From G963667425 sp963667425 [NCBI: bacterium] (GTDB taxonomy: Bacteria; UBP6; UBA1177), in NCBI GenBank assembly GCA_963667425.1, contig OY763407.1, positions 930,001 through 994,000 of the forward strand: a stretch of 64,000 nucleotides of DNA. Direction: 5' to 3'. The notes under the pieces are model-generated. The model searched no databases. It was given only the letters and a program-made list of their open reading frames with translations, and had not been told where the DNA came from. Positions 43,340 to 50,749 of the stretch are shown here, piece by piece. A program made the translations under genes and the position numbers. Every line of letters starts with the position of its first letter. Within the stretch, counting starts at the first letter, position 1.

Positions 43340-44088
43340 AGCTCTTCTCCTTTTATCTGCTCTCCTGTTTTACCGTATCTCCGTTCTCGTGATGAAAAAT
43401 CGCAGAGAGCATTTATGAATGCCTCTTCTCTGAAATCAGGCCAGTATGTATCTGTAAAATATAATTCTGAATAAGCACTTTGCCAAAGCAGATAGTTACT
43501 TAATCTCTGTTCACCTGAAGTTCTTATTATTAACTCAGGTTCAGGCATATCTTTTGTATAGAGTGAGGATGCAAAAAGCTCTTCCGTTATATCTTCAGGA
43601 TTTATTTCTTTATTTATCCCTTTTTGAACAAATTCTTTAACTGATTTTAAAATTTCCTGTCTCCCGCCATATGAAAGTGCAAGATTCAGAACCATTCCGG
43701 AAGATTTAGCTGTTGCTTTCATTACATCTTCTGCCGCATTTCTGACATTTTCAGGAAGCCTTTCTATCTGACCAATGATATTAAGTCTGATATCATTTTT
43801 TATCAAAGTATCTTTTTTATTTTTAAGATAATCTTCCAGCAGTTTCATTAGAAATGAAACCTCTTTTTCAGGTCTTGACCAGTTTTCTGTTGAAAAAGCA
43901 TAAAGAGTAAGAACCTTTATTCCTATTCTTCTTGCAGTTTCGGTTACGACATCAACACTCTCGGCACCTTCCCTGTGACCTTTAGTTCTGTTAAAAAGTC
44001 TCTTTTTTGCCCATCTTCCGTTACCATCCATAATCAATGCAACATGTTTAGGCGGCTCATATTTGGCAAGATATTCAGAAATATTCAT
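43336..44088 (-). CDS. uppS: Isoprenyl (undecaprenyl) diphosphate synthase
   Basis: 250 residues. Makes the C55 lipid carrier for peptidoglycan and polysaccharide. Catalytic N-terminal motif HVALIMDGNGRWAKKRLFNR (about 16-35), TLYAFSTENWSRPEKEVSFL (about 62-81), LNLALSYGGRQEILKSVKE and the C-terminal PELIIRTSGEQRLSNYLLWQ with ELYFTDTYWPDFR. GGAGCCTTTT precedes the ATG. Feeds the dxr/cdsA lipid pathway genes beside it. Confidence 0.95.
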   Translation of the reverse strand: MNISEYLAKYEPPKHVALIMDGNGRWAKKRLFNRTKGHREGAESVDVVTETARRIGIKVLTLYAFSTENWSRPEKEVSFLMKLLEDYLKNKKDTLIKNDIRLNIIGQIERLPENVRNAAEDVMKATAKSSGMVLNLALSYGGRQEILKSVKEFVQKGINKEINPEDITEELFASSLYTKDMPEPELIIRTSGEQRLSNYLLWQSAYSELYFTDTYWPDFREEAFINALCDFSSRERRYGKTGEQIKGEEL

Positions 44089-44100
44089 AAAAGGCTCCGA

Positions 44101-44991
44101 TTAGATTTTTTTTGTATAATCAGAAATAAGATTTTCAATATAGTCATTCTGTTTTTCCATTCTTTGAGCAAGCTTTAGCTGAAGTATAGCCTGTTTATAA
44201 TCCTTGTTTTCTGCGGCTTCCTTTGCAAGAGAAACAAACCTTTTTGCCTGTTCATTAAAAATGGTATCTATAGGATCAACTCTTGTGTTGAAATCAAATC
44301 TGACATTTTTAGGATTTCTTCTAAGCTGTATATCGTACAGTTTTCTCCTTGTAGGATTTGAAAGAACAGATTGGGCTTCGTTAAGTCTTTTTATAATTTC
44401 ATAAGCCTTAATCCGATCTGCATTTGTAATCTTTTTTAAGCGGTCAGGATGAAACTTTTTCGTAAGCTCCATATAGTTCTTCTTTATCTCATCAGGAGAA
44501 GCGACAATAGAAGCAGCCAGCATCTCATAATAGTTGCTGTCATTAATCATTTCAAAATAATCTGATATTTCCGTATTTGGAGCAAGTTCCTGTTCCTGTC
44601 TCTTTTTTTCCTTTTTAACTTCCTTTTCAATCTTAAGATCATTCATCTGAACATTAATAAGAGTGAAAAGTTCTCCGCTGCTGAAAGGAACTTTAAAAAG
44701 TTTAAGTGCGCCATATTTACCTGCAACAGAATCATTAATGGCAGGACCTCCCGGGAAATCGATGAGAATAAAATTCTTTGCCATTTTAAGAAGAGAGAGA
44801 ATATTAAGCCATATTCCGTCTTTTATAACTGAACTGCAAATAATAAGATGAAGTTTTCTAAGTTCAGGAATTCTTACAGTTTTGATGTCATCGGAAACAA
44901 GAAGCTCTACATTAGGCATTCTCTTTTTAAAGAGATCCTGAAGTGCATTTTTATACCGCTCATCTTTCATTAAAATGAGAACATCAGCCAT
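44101..44991 (-). CDS. J-domain protein with degenerate receiver-like N-terminus
   Basis: 296 residues. Residues 1-120 look like a receiver fold (DVLILMKDERYKNALQDLFK, LHLIICSSVIKDGIWLNILS, GALKLFKVPFSSGELFTL) in which the usual phosphoacceptor Asp is replaced by Ser/Cys. Residues about 155-225 are a DnaJ-type J-domain: YYEMLAASIVASPDEIKKNY, then ELTKKFHPDRLKKITNADRI with the HPD motif, and LNEAQSVLSNPTRRKLYDI. The C-terminus has a helical repeat (KDYKQAILQLKLAQRMEKQN). Probably recruits DnaK. It is inserted between frr and uppS in an otherwise standard cluster. Confidence 0.85.
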   Translation of the reverse strand: MADVLILMKDERYKNALQDLFKKRMPNVELLVSDDIKTVRIPELRKLHLIICSSVIKDGIWLNILSLLKMAKNFILIDFPGGPAINDSVAGKYGALKLFKVPFSSGELFTLINVQMNDLKIEKEVKKEKKRQEQELAPNTEISDYFEMINDSNYYEMLAASIVASPDEIKKNYMELTKKFHPDRLKKITNADRIKAYEIIKRLNEAQSVLSNPTRRKLYDIQLRRNPKNVRFDFNTRVDPIDTIFNEQAKRFVSLAKEAAENKDYKQAILQLKLAQRMEKQNDYIENLISDYTKKI

Positions 44992-45013
44992 AAGGAACCT
45001 CCTGAAAAATCAA

Positions 45014-45577
45014 TTAAACTTCCAATATATCCTTTTCTTTGGCTTTATATACATCATCAAGCTTCTTAATATAGTTGTTAAGCTCTGTCTGGACTTTATC
45101 AGAAAATTTCTTCTCTTCGTCTTCTGTTATTTCCTTATCTTTCTGAGCATTTTTAATATCAGCAATAGAATCTCTTCTTATATTTCTTAAGCTTACTTTA
45201 TATTTTTCAAGAAGAACAGCAATCTGTTTTACGATTTCCTTTCTTCTTGCCTCGGTAAGGACAGGAACAGGAACTTTAATTGCAACACCATCATTCATAG
45301 GATTAAAACCGAGTGATGAATTTCTTATGGCATCTTCAATAAGTTTCATCGCACTTCTGTCAAAAGGCTTTACCATAAGCATTCTTGCATCCATTGCAGT
45401 TATTGTTGCAGCCTGACTTATTGGCGTCTTTGAACCGTAATAGTCAAAGAATATATTTTCTAAAAGTATTGGAGAGGCTTTTCCTGTTCTGAAAGATGAT
45501 ATCTCTGATTTATATGCATCAACAGATTTCTGATAATGTTCATCAAGTTTTTCAAAAAAGTCACTTTTGTCAAACAT
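45014..45577 (-). CDS. frr: Ribosome recycling factor
   Basis: 187 residues from the ATG at 45577, preceded by AAGGAGTTAGAG; the longer frame to 45598 lacks a site. Splits post-termination ribosomes with EF-G. Typical sequence: SEISSFRTGKASPILLENIF, LMVKPFDRSAMKLIEDAIRN (about 71-90), IKVPVPVLTEARRKEIVKQI and ISLRNIRRD-like helix (VSLRNIRRDSIADIKNAQKD). Normal length. Located directly after pyrH, as in most bacteria. Confidence 0.96.
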   Translation of the reverse strand: MFDKSDFFEKLDEHYQKSVDAYKSEISSFRTGKASPILLENIFFDYYGSKTPISQAATITAMDARMLMVKPFDRSAMKLIEDAIRNSSLGFNPMNDGVAIKVPVPVLTEARRKEIVKQIAVLLEKYKVSLRNIRRDSIADIKNAQKDKEITEDEEKKFSDKVQTELNNYIKKLDDVYKAKEKDILEV

Positions 45578-45598
45578 CTCTAACTCCTTATATAACAA

Positions 45599-46303
45599 TC
45601 ACTTTACAATACTTCCTATCTTTTCGCCTGAAACAGCCTTTAAAATATTTCCCTTATCAAAAATATTAACAATCTTTATCGGAAGAGAATTTTCCTGACA
45701 AAGGCTCATTGCAGACATATCCATAACCTTAAGATGATTAAGGATTACATCATCATAAGTTGTCTCTTCTATAAATTTAGCATCAGTAAATTTTGCAGGA
45801 TCCTTATCGTAAAGACCATCAACCTTGGTAGCCTTAATAAGAAGATCTGCACCTATTTCAACCGCTCTGAGAGCTGCGGCAGTATCTGTTGTAAAAAATG
45901 GATTGCCTGTACCTGCACCGAAAATAACGATACGGCCTTTTTCAAGATGCCTCATAGCTTTTCTTTTTATGAAAGGCTCAGCAACTCTGTTCATTGCGAT
46001 TGCAGACATAACTCTTGTCTCCATTCCTGCCTTTTCAAAAGCCGCCTGAAGAGCAAGAGAATTTATAACTGTTGCAAGCATTCCCATGTAGTCACCTGTA
46101 GATCTGTCAATACCTGTTTCTTTGGAAACAGAAAGACCTCTGAAAATATTGCCGCCGCCAACAACAACCGCAATACCTATTCCAAGTTCTTTAACAGGTT
46201 TAACTTCAGATGCCAGATAATCAAGAAAAGACTGGTCTATTGGAGAACCATTCTTATTAAGCATAGCCTCTCCGCTAAGTTTAAGCATAACACGTTTAAA
46301 CAT
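45599..46303 (-). CDS. pyrH: Uridylate kinase
   Basis: 234 residues from the second of two adjacent ATGs (46303), better spaced from GGGGGAG. Phosphorylates UMP. Motifs: RVMLKLSGEAMLNKNGSPID (about 4-23), IAVVVGGGNIFRGLSVSKET (about 50-69), STGDYMGMLATVINSLALQA, IVIFGAGTGNPFFTTDTAAA (about 130-149) and ATKVDGLYDKDPAKFTDAKF. First gene of the pyrH-frr-J-protein-uppS-cdsA-dxr unit; 22 bp separate it from frr. Confidence 0.96.
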   Translation of the reverse strand: MFKRVMLKLSGEAMLNKNGSPIDQSFLDYLASEVKPVKELGIGIAVVVGGGNIFRGLSVSKETGIDRSTGDYMGMLATVINSLALQAAFEKAGMETRVMSAIAMNRVAEPFIKRKAMRHLEKGRIVIFGAGTGNPFFTTDTAAALRAVEIGADLLIKATKVDGLYDKDPAKFTDAKFIEETTYDDVILNHLKVMDMSAMSLCQENSLPIKIVNIFDKGNILKAVSGEKIGSIVK

Positions 46304-46346
46304 CATAACTCCCCCGATTAATCCGGTTGATAATACGTTTTTAACA

Positions 46347-47084
46347 CTATTTTTTCAAGTTTCTCATTTCTTCAAGCCAAATTTTGCCGTTTTTTCTCAA
46401 ATTCCAGACACCGACAAGAGCTTCTTTAAATATGCCGCCGCTCATCTTGGAATTTCCCTCTTCCCTATCAGGAAAAATTATCGGATATTCTTTTATTTTT
46501 GCACCGGAAAGATGAGCACGATAATTCATTTCTATCTGAAAACCGAAACCGGTAAGCTGAAGCGGCAGAGCAATAACTTTATCAAGAAGAGATGCCCTCC
46601 AGCATTTAAATCCGCCAGTAACATCATTCATTGGAAGAGAAAGAACTGTAGAAGCATAAAAAGAGCCGCCTCTTGATATGAATTTTCTCATAAAAGGCCA
46701 GTTTTCTGTCCCGCCGCCCTTAACATATCTTGAACCGGCAACCAGATCAGCACCTTTTTCTATCTCCTCAACAAATTTAGGAAGATATTCAGGTTTATGA
46801 GAAAAATCCGCATCCATCTGAAATATAAGTTCATAACCTTCATTAATCATAGTTCTGAAGCCATCAAAATATGCTGCGCCAAGCCCTTCTTTTGCTTTTC
46901 TGACTTTCAGTTTCACATAAGAATTATCTTTCATAAAATTTTCAACAAGCCCGGCAGTTCCGTCAGGACTACTGTCATCAACAATAAGAATGTCTGCTTC
47001 AGGAAGATATTCATGCACTTTCGGCATAATCTTTAAAATATTTTCCTTTTCATTGTAGGTGGGAATAACAACTGCTGTTTTCAT
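46347..47084 (-). CDS. Polyprenol monophosphomannose synthase-like GT2 glycosyltransferase
   Basis: 245 residues. GT-A fold: VVIPTYNEKENILKIMPKVH (about 5-24), ILIVDDSSPDGTAGLVENF, GLGAAYFDGFRTMINEGYEL and the metal-binding FQMDADFSHKPEYLPKFVEE (about 88-107). DVTGGFKCWRASLLDKVIAL matches the dolichyl-phosphate-mannose synthase (Dpm1) group, which charges polyprenyl phosphate with a sugar. No C-terminal membrane domain. GGAGAACAAAT precedes the ATG. Sugar and acceptor not provable here. Confidence 0.9.
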   Translation of the reverse strand: MKTAVVIPTYNEKENILKIMPKVHEYLPEADILIVDDSSPDGTAGLVENFMKDNSYVKLKVRKAKEGLGAAYFDGFRTMINEGYELIFQMDADFSHKPEYLPKFVEEIEKGADLVAGSRYVKGGGTENWPFMRKFISRGGSFYASTVLSLPMNDVTGGFKCWRASLLDKVIALPLQLTGFGFQIEMNYRAHLSGAKIKEYPIIFPDREEGNSKMSGGIFKEALVGVWNLRKNGKIWLEEMRNLKK

Positions 47085-47198
47085 ATTTGTTCTCCAGTAA
47101 ATATAAAATACCCGTTAATATACCAGCTGTTATGTTTTTTTTGAAGTTTTCCATAAAAATTTATTATTAAAGATATGTTTAAGATTTTTCTAAAGATA

Positions 47199-48101
47199 TT
47201 AATGCCTTCTTTCGCTTGGAATATCAGGTTCTATATGAATTACAACATCCGTAACTTCAGATTCTCTTGAAAGAACAGCTTTCTTAAAATCTTCGGAGAT
47301 TCTATGTGCATCAAGAACTTTCATATTCGGATCAAACAAAAGATGAAGATCGACAAGAACAGTTCCGCCGACTCTTCTGCTTCTTACTTTATGAATTTCA
47401 TCTATATCTTTAAATTCCTTGCTGTAGGCAACAATATTTTTTTCTATCTCCTCCGAAGCACGAAGCTCAAGAATTTCCTTAATTGACGGATATATTATTG
47501 AAAAAGCTGCCTTTATAATCATTGTTGTTACAACAATTGCCGCAATCTGATCAAGATAGGCAAACTGAGGAAAAAATTTGGCACCAAGAACCGCTGCCGC
47601 AACAGGAACTGAGCTGTAAACATCTGAACGATGATGCCATCCGTTTGCAATAACAGCATTACTTTTTATCTCCTTTCCAACCTTTATCGTCCATCTGAAA
47701 AGAATTTCCTTCATGACAATTGAAATCAGAGCAGCATAAAATGCAGACATTCCTGGAATTTTTAATGAAACTTCAGCTATACTTTTTATGCTATTAAATC
47801 CTATTCCAATGCCGACACTTAAAAGAAAAAATCCAATAAGAATATTAATAAAAGTTTCAATTCTGCCGTGACCATACGGATGATTTTCATCAGGAGGCTG
47901 CATCCAGAAATGAGAACCGACAATTACAGCAATATCAGTTGCAAGATCTGAGGTACTGTGAACACCATCTGCAATAAGAGCCTGACTTCCGGCAACAACA
48001 CCTATAAATATTTTTATAACTGCAAGAAAAATATTTATAAACATTCCGGCAACAGTTACATTTCTTATCCTTTTAATTATTTCGCGGTTATTTTTTGCCA
48101 T
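47199..48101 (-). CDS. Cation diffusion facilitator transporter
   Basis: 300 residues from the ATG at 48101 (AGGTATGTTT upstream). Six membrane segments followed by a cytosolic C-terminal domain. Metal-site motifs: SQALIADGVHSTSDLATDIA (about 36-55) and the second site VIANGWHHRSDVYSSVPVAA (about 150-169) with the HxxxD-type ligands on helices 2 and 5. The C-terminus (VGGTVLVDLHLLFDPNMKVL, VVIHIEPDIPSERRH) is the usual dimerisation domain. Exports divalent cations (Zn, Fe or Mn) by proton antiport; specificity unknown. Confidence 0.93.
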   Translation of the reverse strand: MAKNNREIIKRIRNVTVAGMFINIFLAVIKIFIGVVAGSQALIADGVHSTSDLATDIAVIVGSHFWMQPPDENHPYGHGRIETFINILIGFFLLSVGIGIGFNSIKSIAEVSLKIPGMSAFYAALISIVMKEILFRWTIKVGKEIKSNAVIANGWHHRSDVYSSVPVAAAVLGAKFFPQFAYLDQIAAIVVTTMIIKAAFSIIYPSIKEILELRASEEIEKNIVAYSKEFKDIDEIHKVRSRRVGGTVLVDLHLLFDPNMKVLDAHRISEDFKKAVLSRESEVTDVVIHIEPDIPSERRH

Positions 48102-48186
48102 AAACATACCTGTAAATAAGTTAAAGCTTAAATATTTTAATCTTCAGAAATAAAAATAGCAACAAATTAGGAAAAATGAAAAAAAA

Positions 48187-49026
48187 CTAATTCTCAGACT
48201 CTTTTACAGGAAATTTAAGACCTTTCTTTTCAATTGCTCCAAATGTACATGAGTCAATACACTCTCCACACTTAATACAATCAATCGAATCTATCTCATC
48301 AGGAAGATTTAAGCCCATAGGACAGGTTTTAGTTGCAAAACAGACTTTACAGTGCCTGCATTTATCTGAATTAAGTTTGATTCTGTAAAGAGAAATCTTA
48401 TTAAAAAAACCAAGAAAAAGACCAAGCGGACACAAATAACGGCAGAAAGGTCTCTTTTCTCTCATTGCATAAAAGACAAGAGCAATAAAAAATGTAATTT
48501 TCCAGACAAAAGTCATTCCGACAGTTGCCCTGTAACCTTCATTGGCAAGAAGTAACGGAACGCCGGCAGTAAAAGTACCTGAAGGACAGAGATAAGCACA
48601 GAAAGATGGAATATGAAAAATAAAAGGGATAAGAATCACCATAAAAACAAGAACCAGATACTTGGTATATCTAAAGATTCGAGGAAGCTTTGCTTCATAT
48701 TTCTTAAATGGTGATATTTTATAAATAATTTCCTGAAAAAATCCGAAAGGACAGACATAAGCGCACGTTGCAGAACCAAAAAGCGTTCCTGAAACAGTCA
48801 GTAAACCAAAAGCATAAAAAGGAACCGCTTTTGCGTAATCAAAAATAAACTGAATAGTTCCAATTGGGCAGCTGAAAGCAGCAGCCGGACATGAATAACA
48901 GTGAAGACCTGGCGTACAGAAAGATTTAGTACTTCCTTTATGAATAGTTCCGGTAAAAAAATTCTGCAGAAAAGGATTCTGAATCAGGAAAAAAACAAGC
49001 TGAATAATCCATCTTTTAACTTTCAT
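48187..49026 (-). CDS. Membrane 4Fe-4S protein of the NapH/YccM/NosR type
   Basis: 279 residues, about five membrane segments with Cys motifs between them: STKSFCTPGLHCYSCPAAAF with SCPIGTIQF, CAYVCPFGFFQEIIYKISPF, CAYLCPSGTF and CRYLCPLGLFLGFFNKISLY. The C-terminus has two ferredoxin-type clusters (CRHCKVCFATKTCPMGLN and CIKCGECIDSCTFGAIEKK). Such proteins move electrons across or along the inner membrane. Its start overlaps the small CxxC gene by 4 bp, and that gene overlaps the activase gene, so the three form one unit. Confidence 0.9.
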   Translation of the reverse strand: MKVKRWIIQLVFFLIQNPFLQNFFTGTIHKGSTKSFCTPGLHCYSCPAAAFSCPIGTIQFIFDYAKAVPFYAFGLLTVSGTLFGSATCAYVCPFGFFQEIIYKISPFKKYEAKLPRIFRYTKYLVLVFMVILIPFIFHIPSFCAYLCPSGTFTAGVPLLLANEGYRATVGMTFVWKITFFIALVFYAMREKRPFCRYLCPLGLFLGFFNKISLYRIKLNSDKCRHCKVCFATKTCPMGLNLPDEIDSIDCIKCGECIDSCTFGAIEKKGLKFPVKESEN

Positions 49027-49184
49027 TTATAAAGACCTATACAGCTCTGACAGACAGTGCTTCCATTAGTTTTTACAAGAGAAATCTCTTTTGTTCCATA
49101 CTCATCAATCGGAATCACTATGCTTTTCACAACAGCAGTAATTCCCAGACCTATCAGAAGAGCTCTCAACAGCCAGATTTTCAT
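49023..49184 (-). CDS. Small membrane protein with C-terminal CxxC motif
   Basis: 53 residues from an ATG at 49184 preceded by GGGGAACTG. Sequence: one membrane helix (MKIWLLRALLIGLGITAVVK), a short polar stretch and a C-terminal VCQSCIGLYK. It overlaps the 3' end of the activase gene by 80 bp in another frame and its stop overlaps the start of the NapH-like gene. The tight placement supports it as a real gene. The CxxC could carry a thiol/disulfide or bind metal or a cluster. I know no named family. Confidence 0.65.
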   Translation of the reverse strand: MKIWLLRALLIGLGITAVVKSIVIPIDEYGTKEISLVKTNGSTVCQSCIGLYK

Positions 49185-49962
49185 CAGTTCCCCTTTTAAA
49201 AAAAGAATCAGCCGCAAGCAGAGCCGCACCACAAGCACCGGCAATCTGACTAAGCGGAGAAACCATTATATTCTGATGTAAAATATTTTCAAGATGATAA
49301 ACAACAGGCTTTAAAGCGGAAACACCACCCGTCATTACATAAGAAGGTTCTCCATGAATCCTTTTTACCATAAAACCTATATTTTTAGCAGCCATTAAAG
49401 CAACAGAAGAAGCAATAACAAGTGGATTTGTCTCTTCAGCCATAAGAGAAACCACTTCACTTTCCGCAAAAACAGTGCAAGTTGAATTAAGCTCTCTCGG
49501 AACAATCGCAGAAACATCCATTCCGGCAAAATCTGAAATAGAAACGCCAAGCCTTCCAAGAATAACTTCAATAAACATTCCTGTACCAGCCGCACACCTG
49601 TCATTCATGGCAAAATCTTTAATTCGCCCTTTTGCGGCAGTTATAACCTTGCTATCCTGCCCGCCTATATCAATAATAGTCTTGAGATTACCGAAAAGTT
49701 TCAGCGCACCGCGGTAGTGACAAGTTATTTCCGTAAAAGTATTATCAACATTTTTTTCAACAGCAACTCTTCCGTAACCGGTCGCAGCCGTAGGCAGATT
49801 ATTTAAATCAAATTCATCAGGAAGAAGCCCGTTAAGCCTTTCAAAAGTTGCAAAAGCAGAACCCGTAGTCTCAATTATATTCTTATATAAAATATTTCCC
49901 GATTCATCAGTTACAACACACTTTCCGGTTCTTGAACCTATATCAATCCCTCTGAAAAACAT
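49105..49962 (-). CDS. BadF/BcrAD/HgdC-type activator ATPase
   Basis: 285 residues. ASKHA-fold ATPase of the 2-hydroxyacyl-CoA dehydratase activator family. FRGIDIGSRTGKCVVTDESG (about 3-22), TAATGYGRVAVEKNVDNTFT, TIIDIGGQDSKVITAAKGRI (about 94-113), FAMNDRCAAGTGMFIEVILG with the cluster-ligand Cys, NSTCTVFAESEVVSLMAEET with the second Cys, and YVMTGGVSALKPVV. The homodimer holds one [4Fe-4S] and injects low-potential electrons into a partner on ATP hydrolysis. No dehydratase subunit is nearby; the neighbours are a CxxC peptide and a membrane ferredoxin. The final ~20 residues with CCCEKH are unusual. Confidence 0.9.
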   Translation of the reverse strand: MFFRGIDIGSRTGKCVVTDESGNILYKNIIETTGSAFATFERLNGLLPDEFDLNNLPTAATGYGRVAVEKNVDNTFTEITCHYRGALKLFGNLKTIIDIGGQDSKVITAAKGRIKDFAMNDRCAAGTGMFIEVILGRLGVSISDFAGMDVSAIVPRELNSTCTVFAESEVVSLMAEETNPLVIASSVALMAAKNIGFMVKRIHGEPSYVMTGGVSALKPVVYHLENILHQNIMVSPLSQIAGACGAALLAADSFFKRGTDENLAVESSSDRSGNYCCCEKHSDSD

Positions 49963-50747
49963 TAAAAAGATCTCTCCCTTTCAATTTTCTTAGCTTTAAG
50001 CCATAAAGATTCAAGCTCATCAAGAGACATTTTACCTTCAGTCATCTCAGGAGAATCATCTTCCATAATAGTAAACCTTCTTTTAAACTTAAGTGAAGAT
50101 TTTTTAAGAGCATCCTCAGGATCTATCTTCAGTTTTCTTGCAAGATTTGCAGCGGCAAAAAGAAGATCGCCCATCTCTTCGATCATATTCTCTCTATCAT
50201 CAGCATCAACAGCATCTTTAAGCTCGCCAATCTCCTCATGAAGTTTTTCCATCGAACCTTCCCATCTGTCCCAGTCAAAACCGATTGAAGCCGCCTTCTC
50301 GGAAACTCTGGCAGCATAAAGAAGCGAAGGCATCGACGTAGGAGTTCCGTCAAGCAGATGCTTTTTATTCTCCTTTGACTTTTTTATCTTATTCCAGTTA
50401 GACAAAACCTCATCAGCATCTTTAACACTGATATCACCGAAAACATGAGGATGCCTTCTTATAAGTTTACTGCAAATATTTTCCGCAACATCATTAAATG
50501 TAAAGTCGCCATTTTCAGAAGCAATCTGAGAAACAAAAACAACCTGAAGAAGAAGATCACCAAGCTCATCTTTAAGCTCAAGAGTCCCCTTATCAATAGC
50601 CTCAACAGTTTCATAAGCCTCTTCAATAATATAAGGCTTAAGCGATTCAATACTCTGCTTAATATCCCACGGACAACCAGTCTCAGGATCTCTAAGCATC
50701 TTCATTATCTCAAGAAGCTTCTCAATCCCTTCTTTATTTTCAAACAT
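49962..50747 (-). CDS. mazG: Nucleoside triphosphate pyrophosphohydrolase MazG
   Basis: 261 residues. Tandem MazG domains. First: MKMLRDPETGCPWDIKQSIE-like start (MLRDPETGCPWDIKQSIESL), YIIEEAYETVEAIDKGTLEL with KDELGDLLLQVVF carrying EExxE and ExxD metal ligands. Second: LHEEIGELKDAVDADDRENM and EEMGDLLFAAANLARKLKID. Removes non-canonical or excess NTPs. Its ATG lies 2 bp after the purF stop and its own stop overlaps the activase ATG (TAATG). Confidence 0.94.
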   Translation of the reverse strand: MFENKEGIEKLLEIMKMLRDPETGCPWDIKQSIESLKPYIIEEAYETVEAIDKGTLELKDELGDLLLQVVFVSQIASENGDFTFNDVAENICSKLIRRHPHVFGDISVKDADEVLSNWNKIKKSKENKKHLLDGTPTSMPSLLYAARVSEKAASIGFDWDRWEGSMEKLHEEIGELKDAVDADDRENMIEEMGDLLFAAANLARKLKIDPEDALKKSSLKFKRRFTIMEDDSPEMTEGKMSLDELESLWLKAKKIERERSF

Positions 50748-50749
50748 AA

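Noticed and set aside
45734-46321. 195-codon plus-strand frame
   Set aside because: Antisense to pyrH, rich in Cys, Ser and Lys, with no family resemblance.
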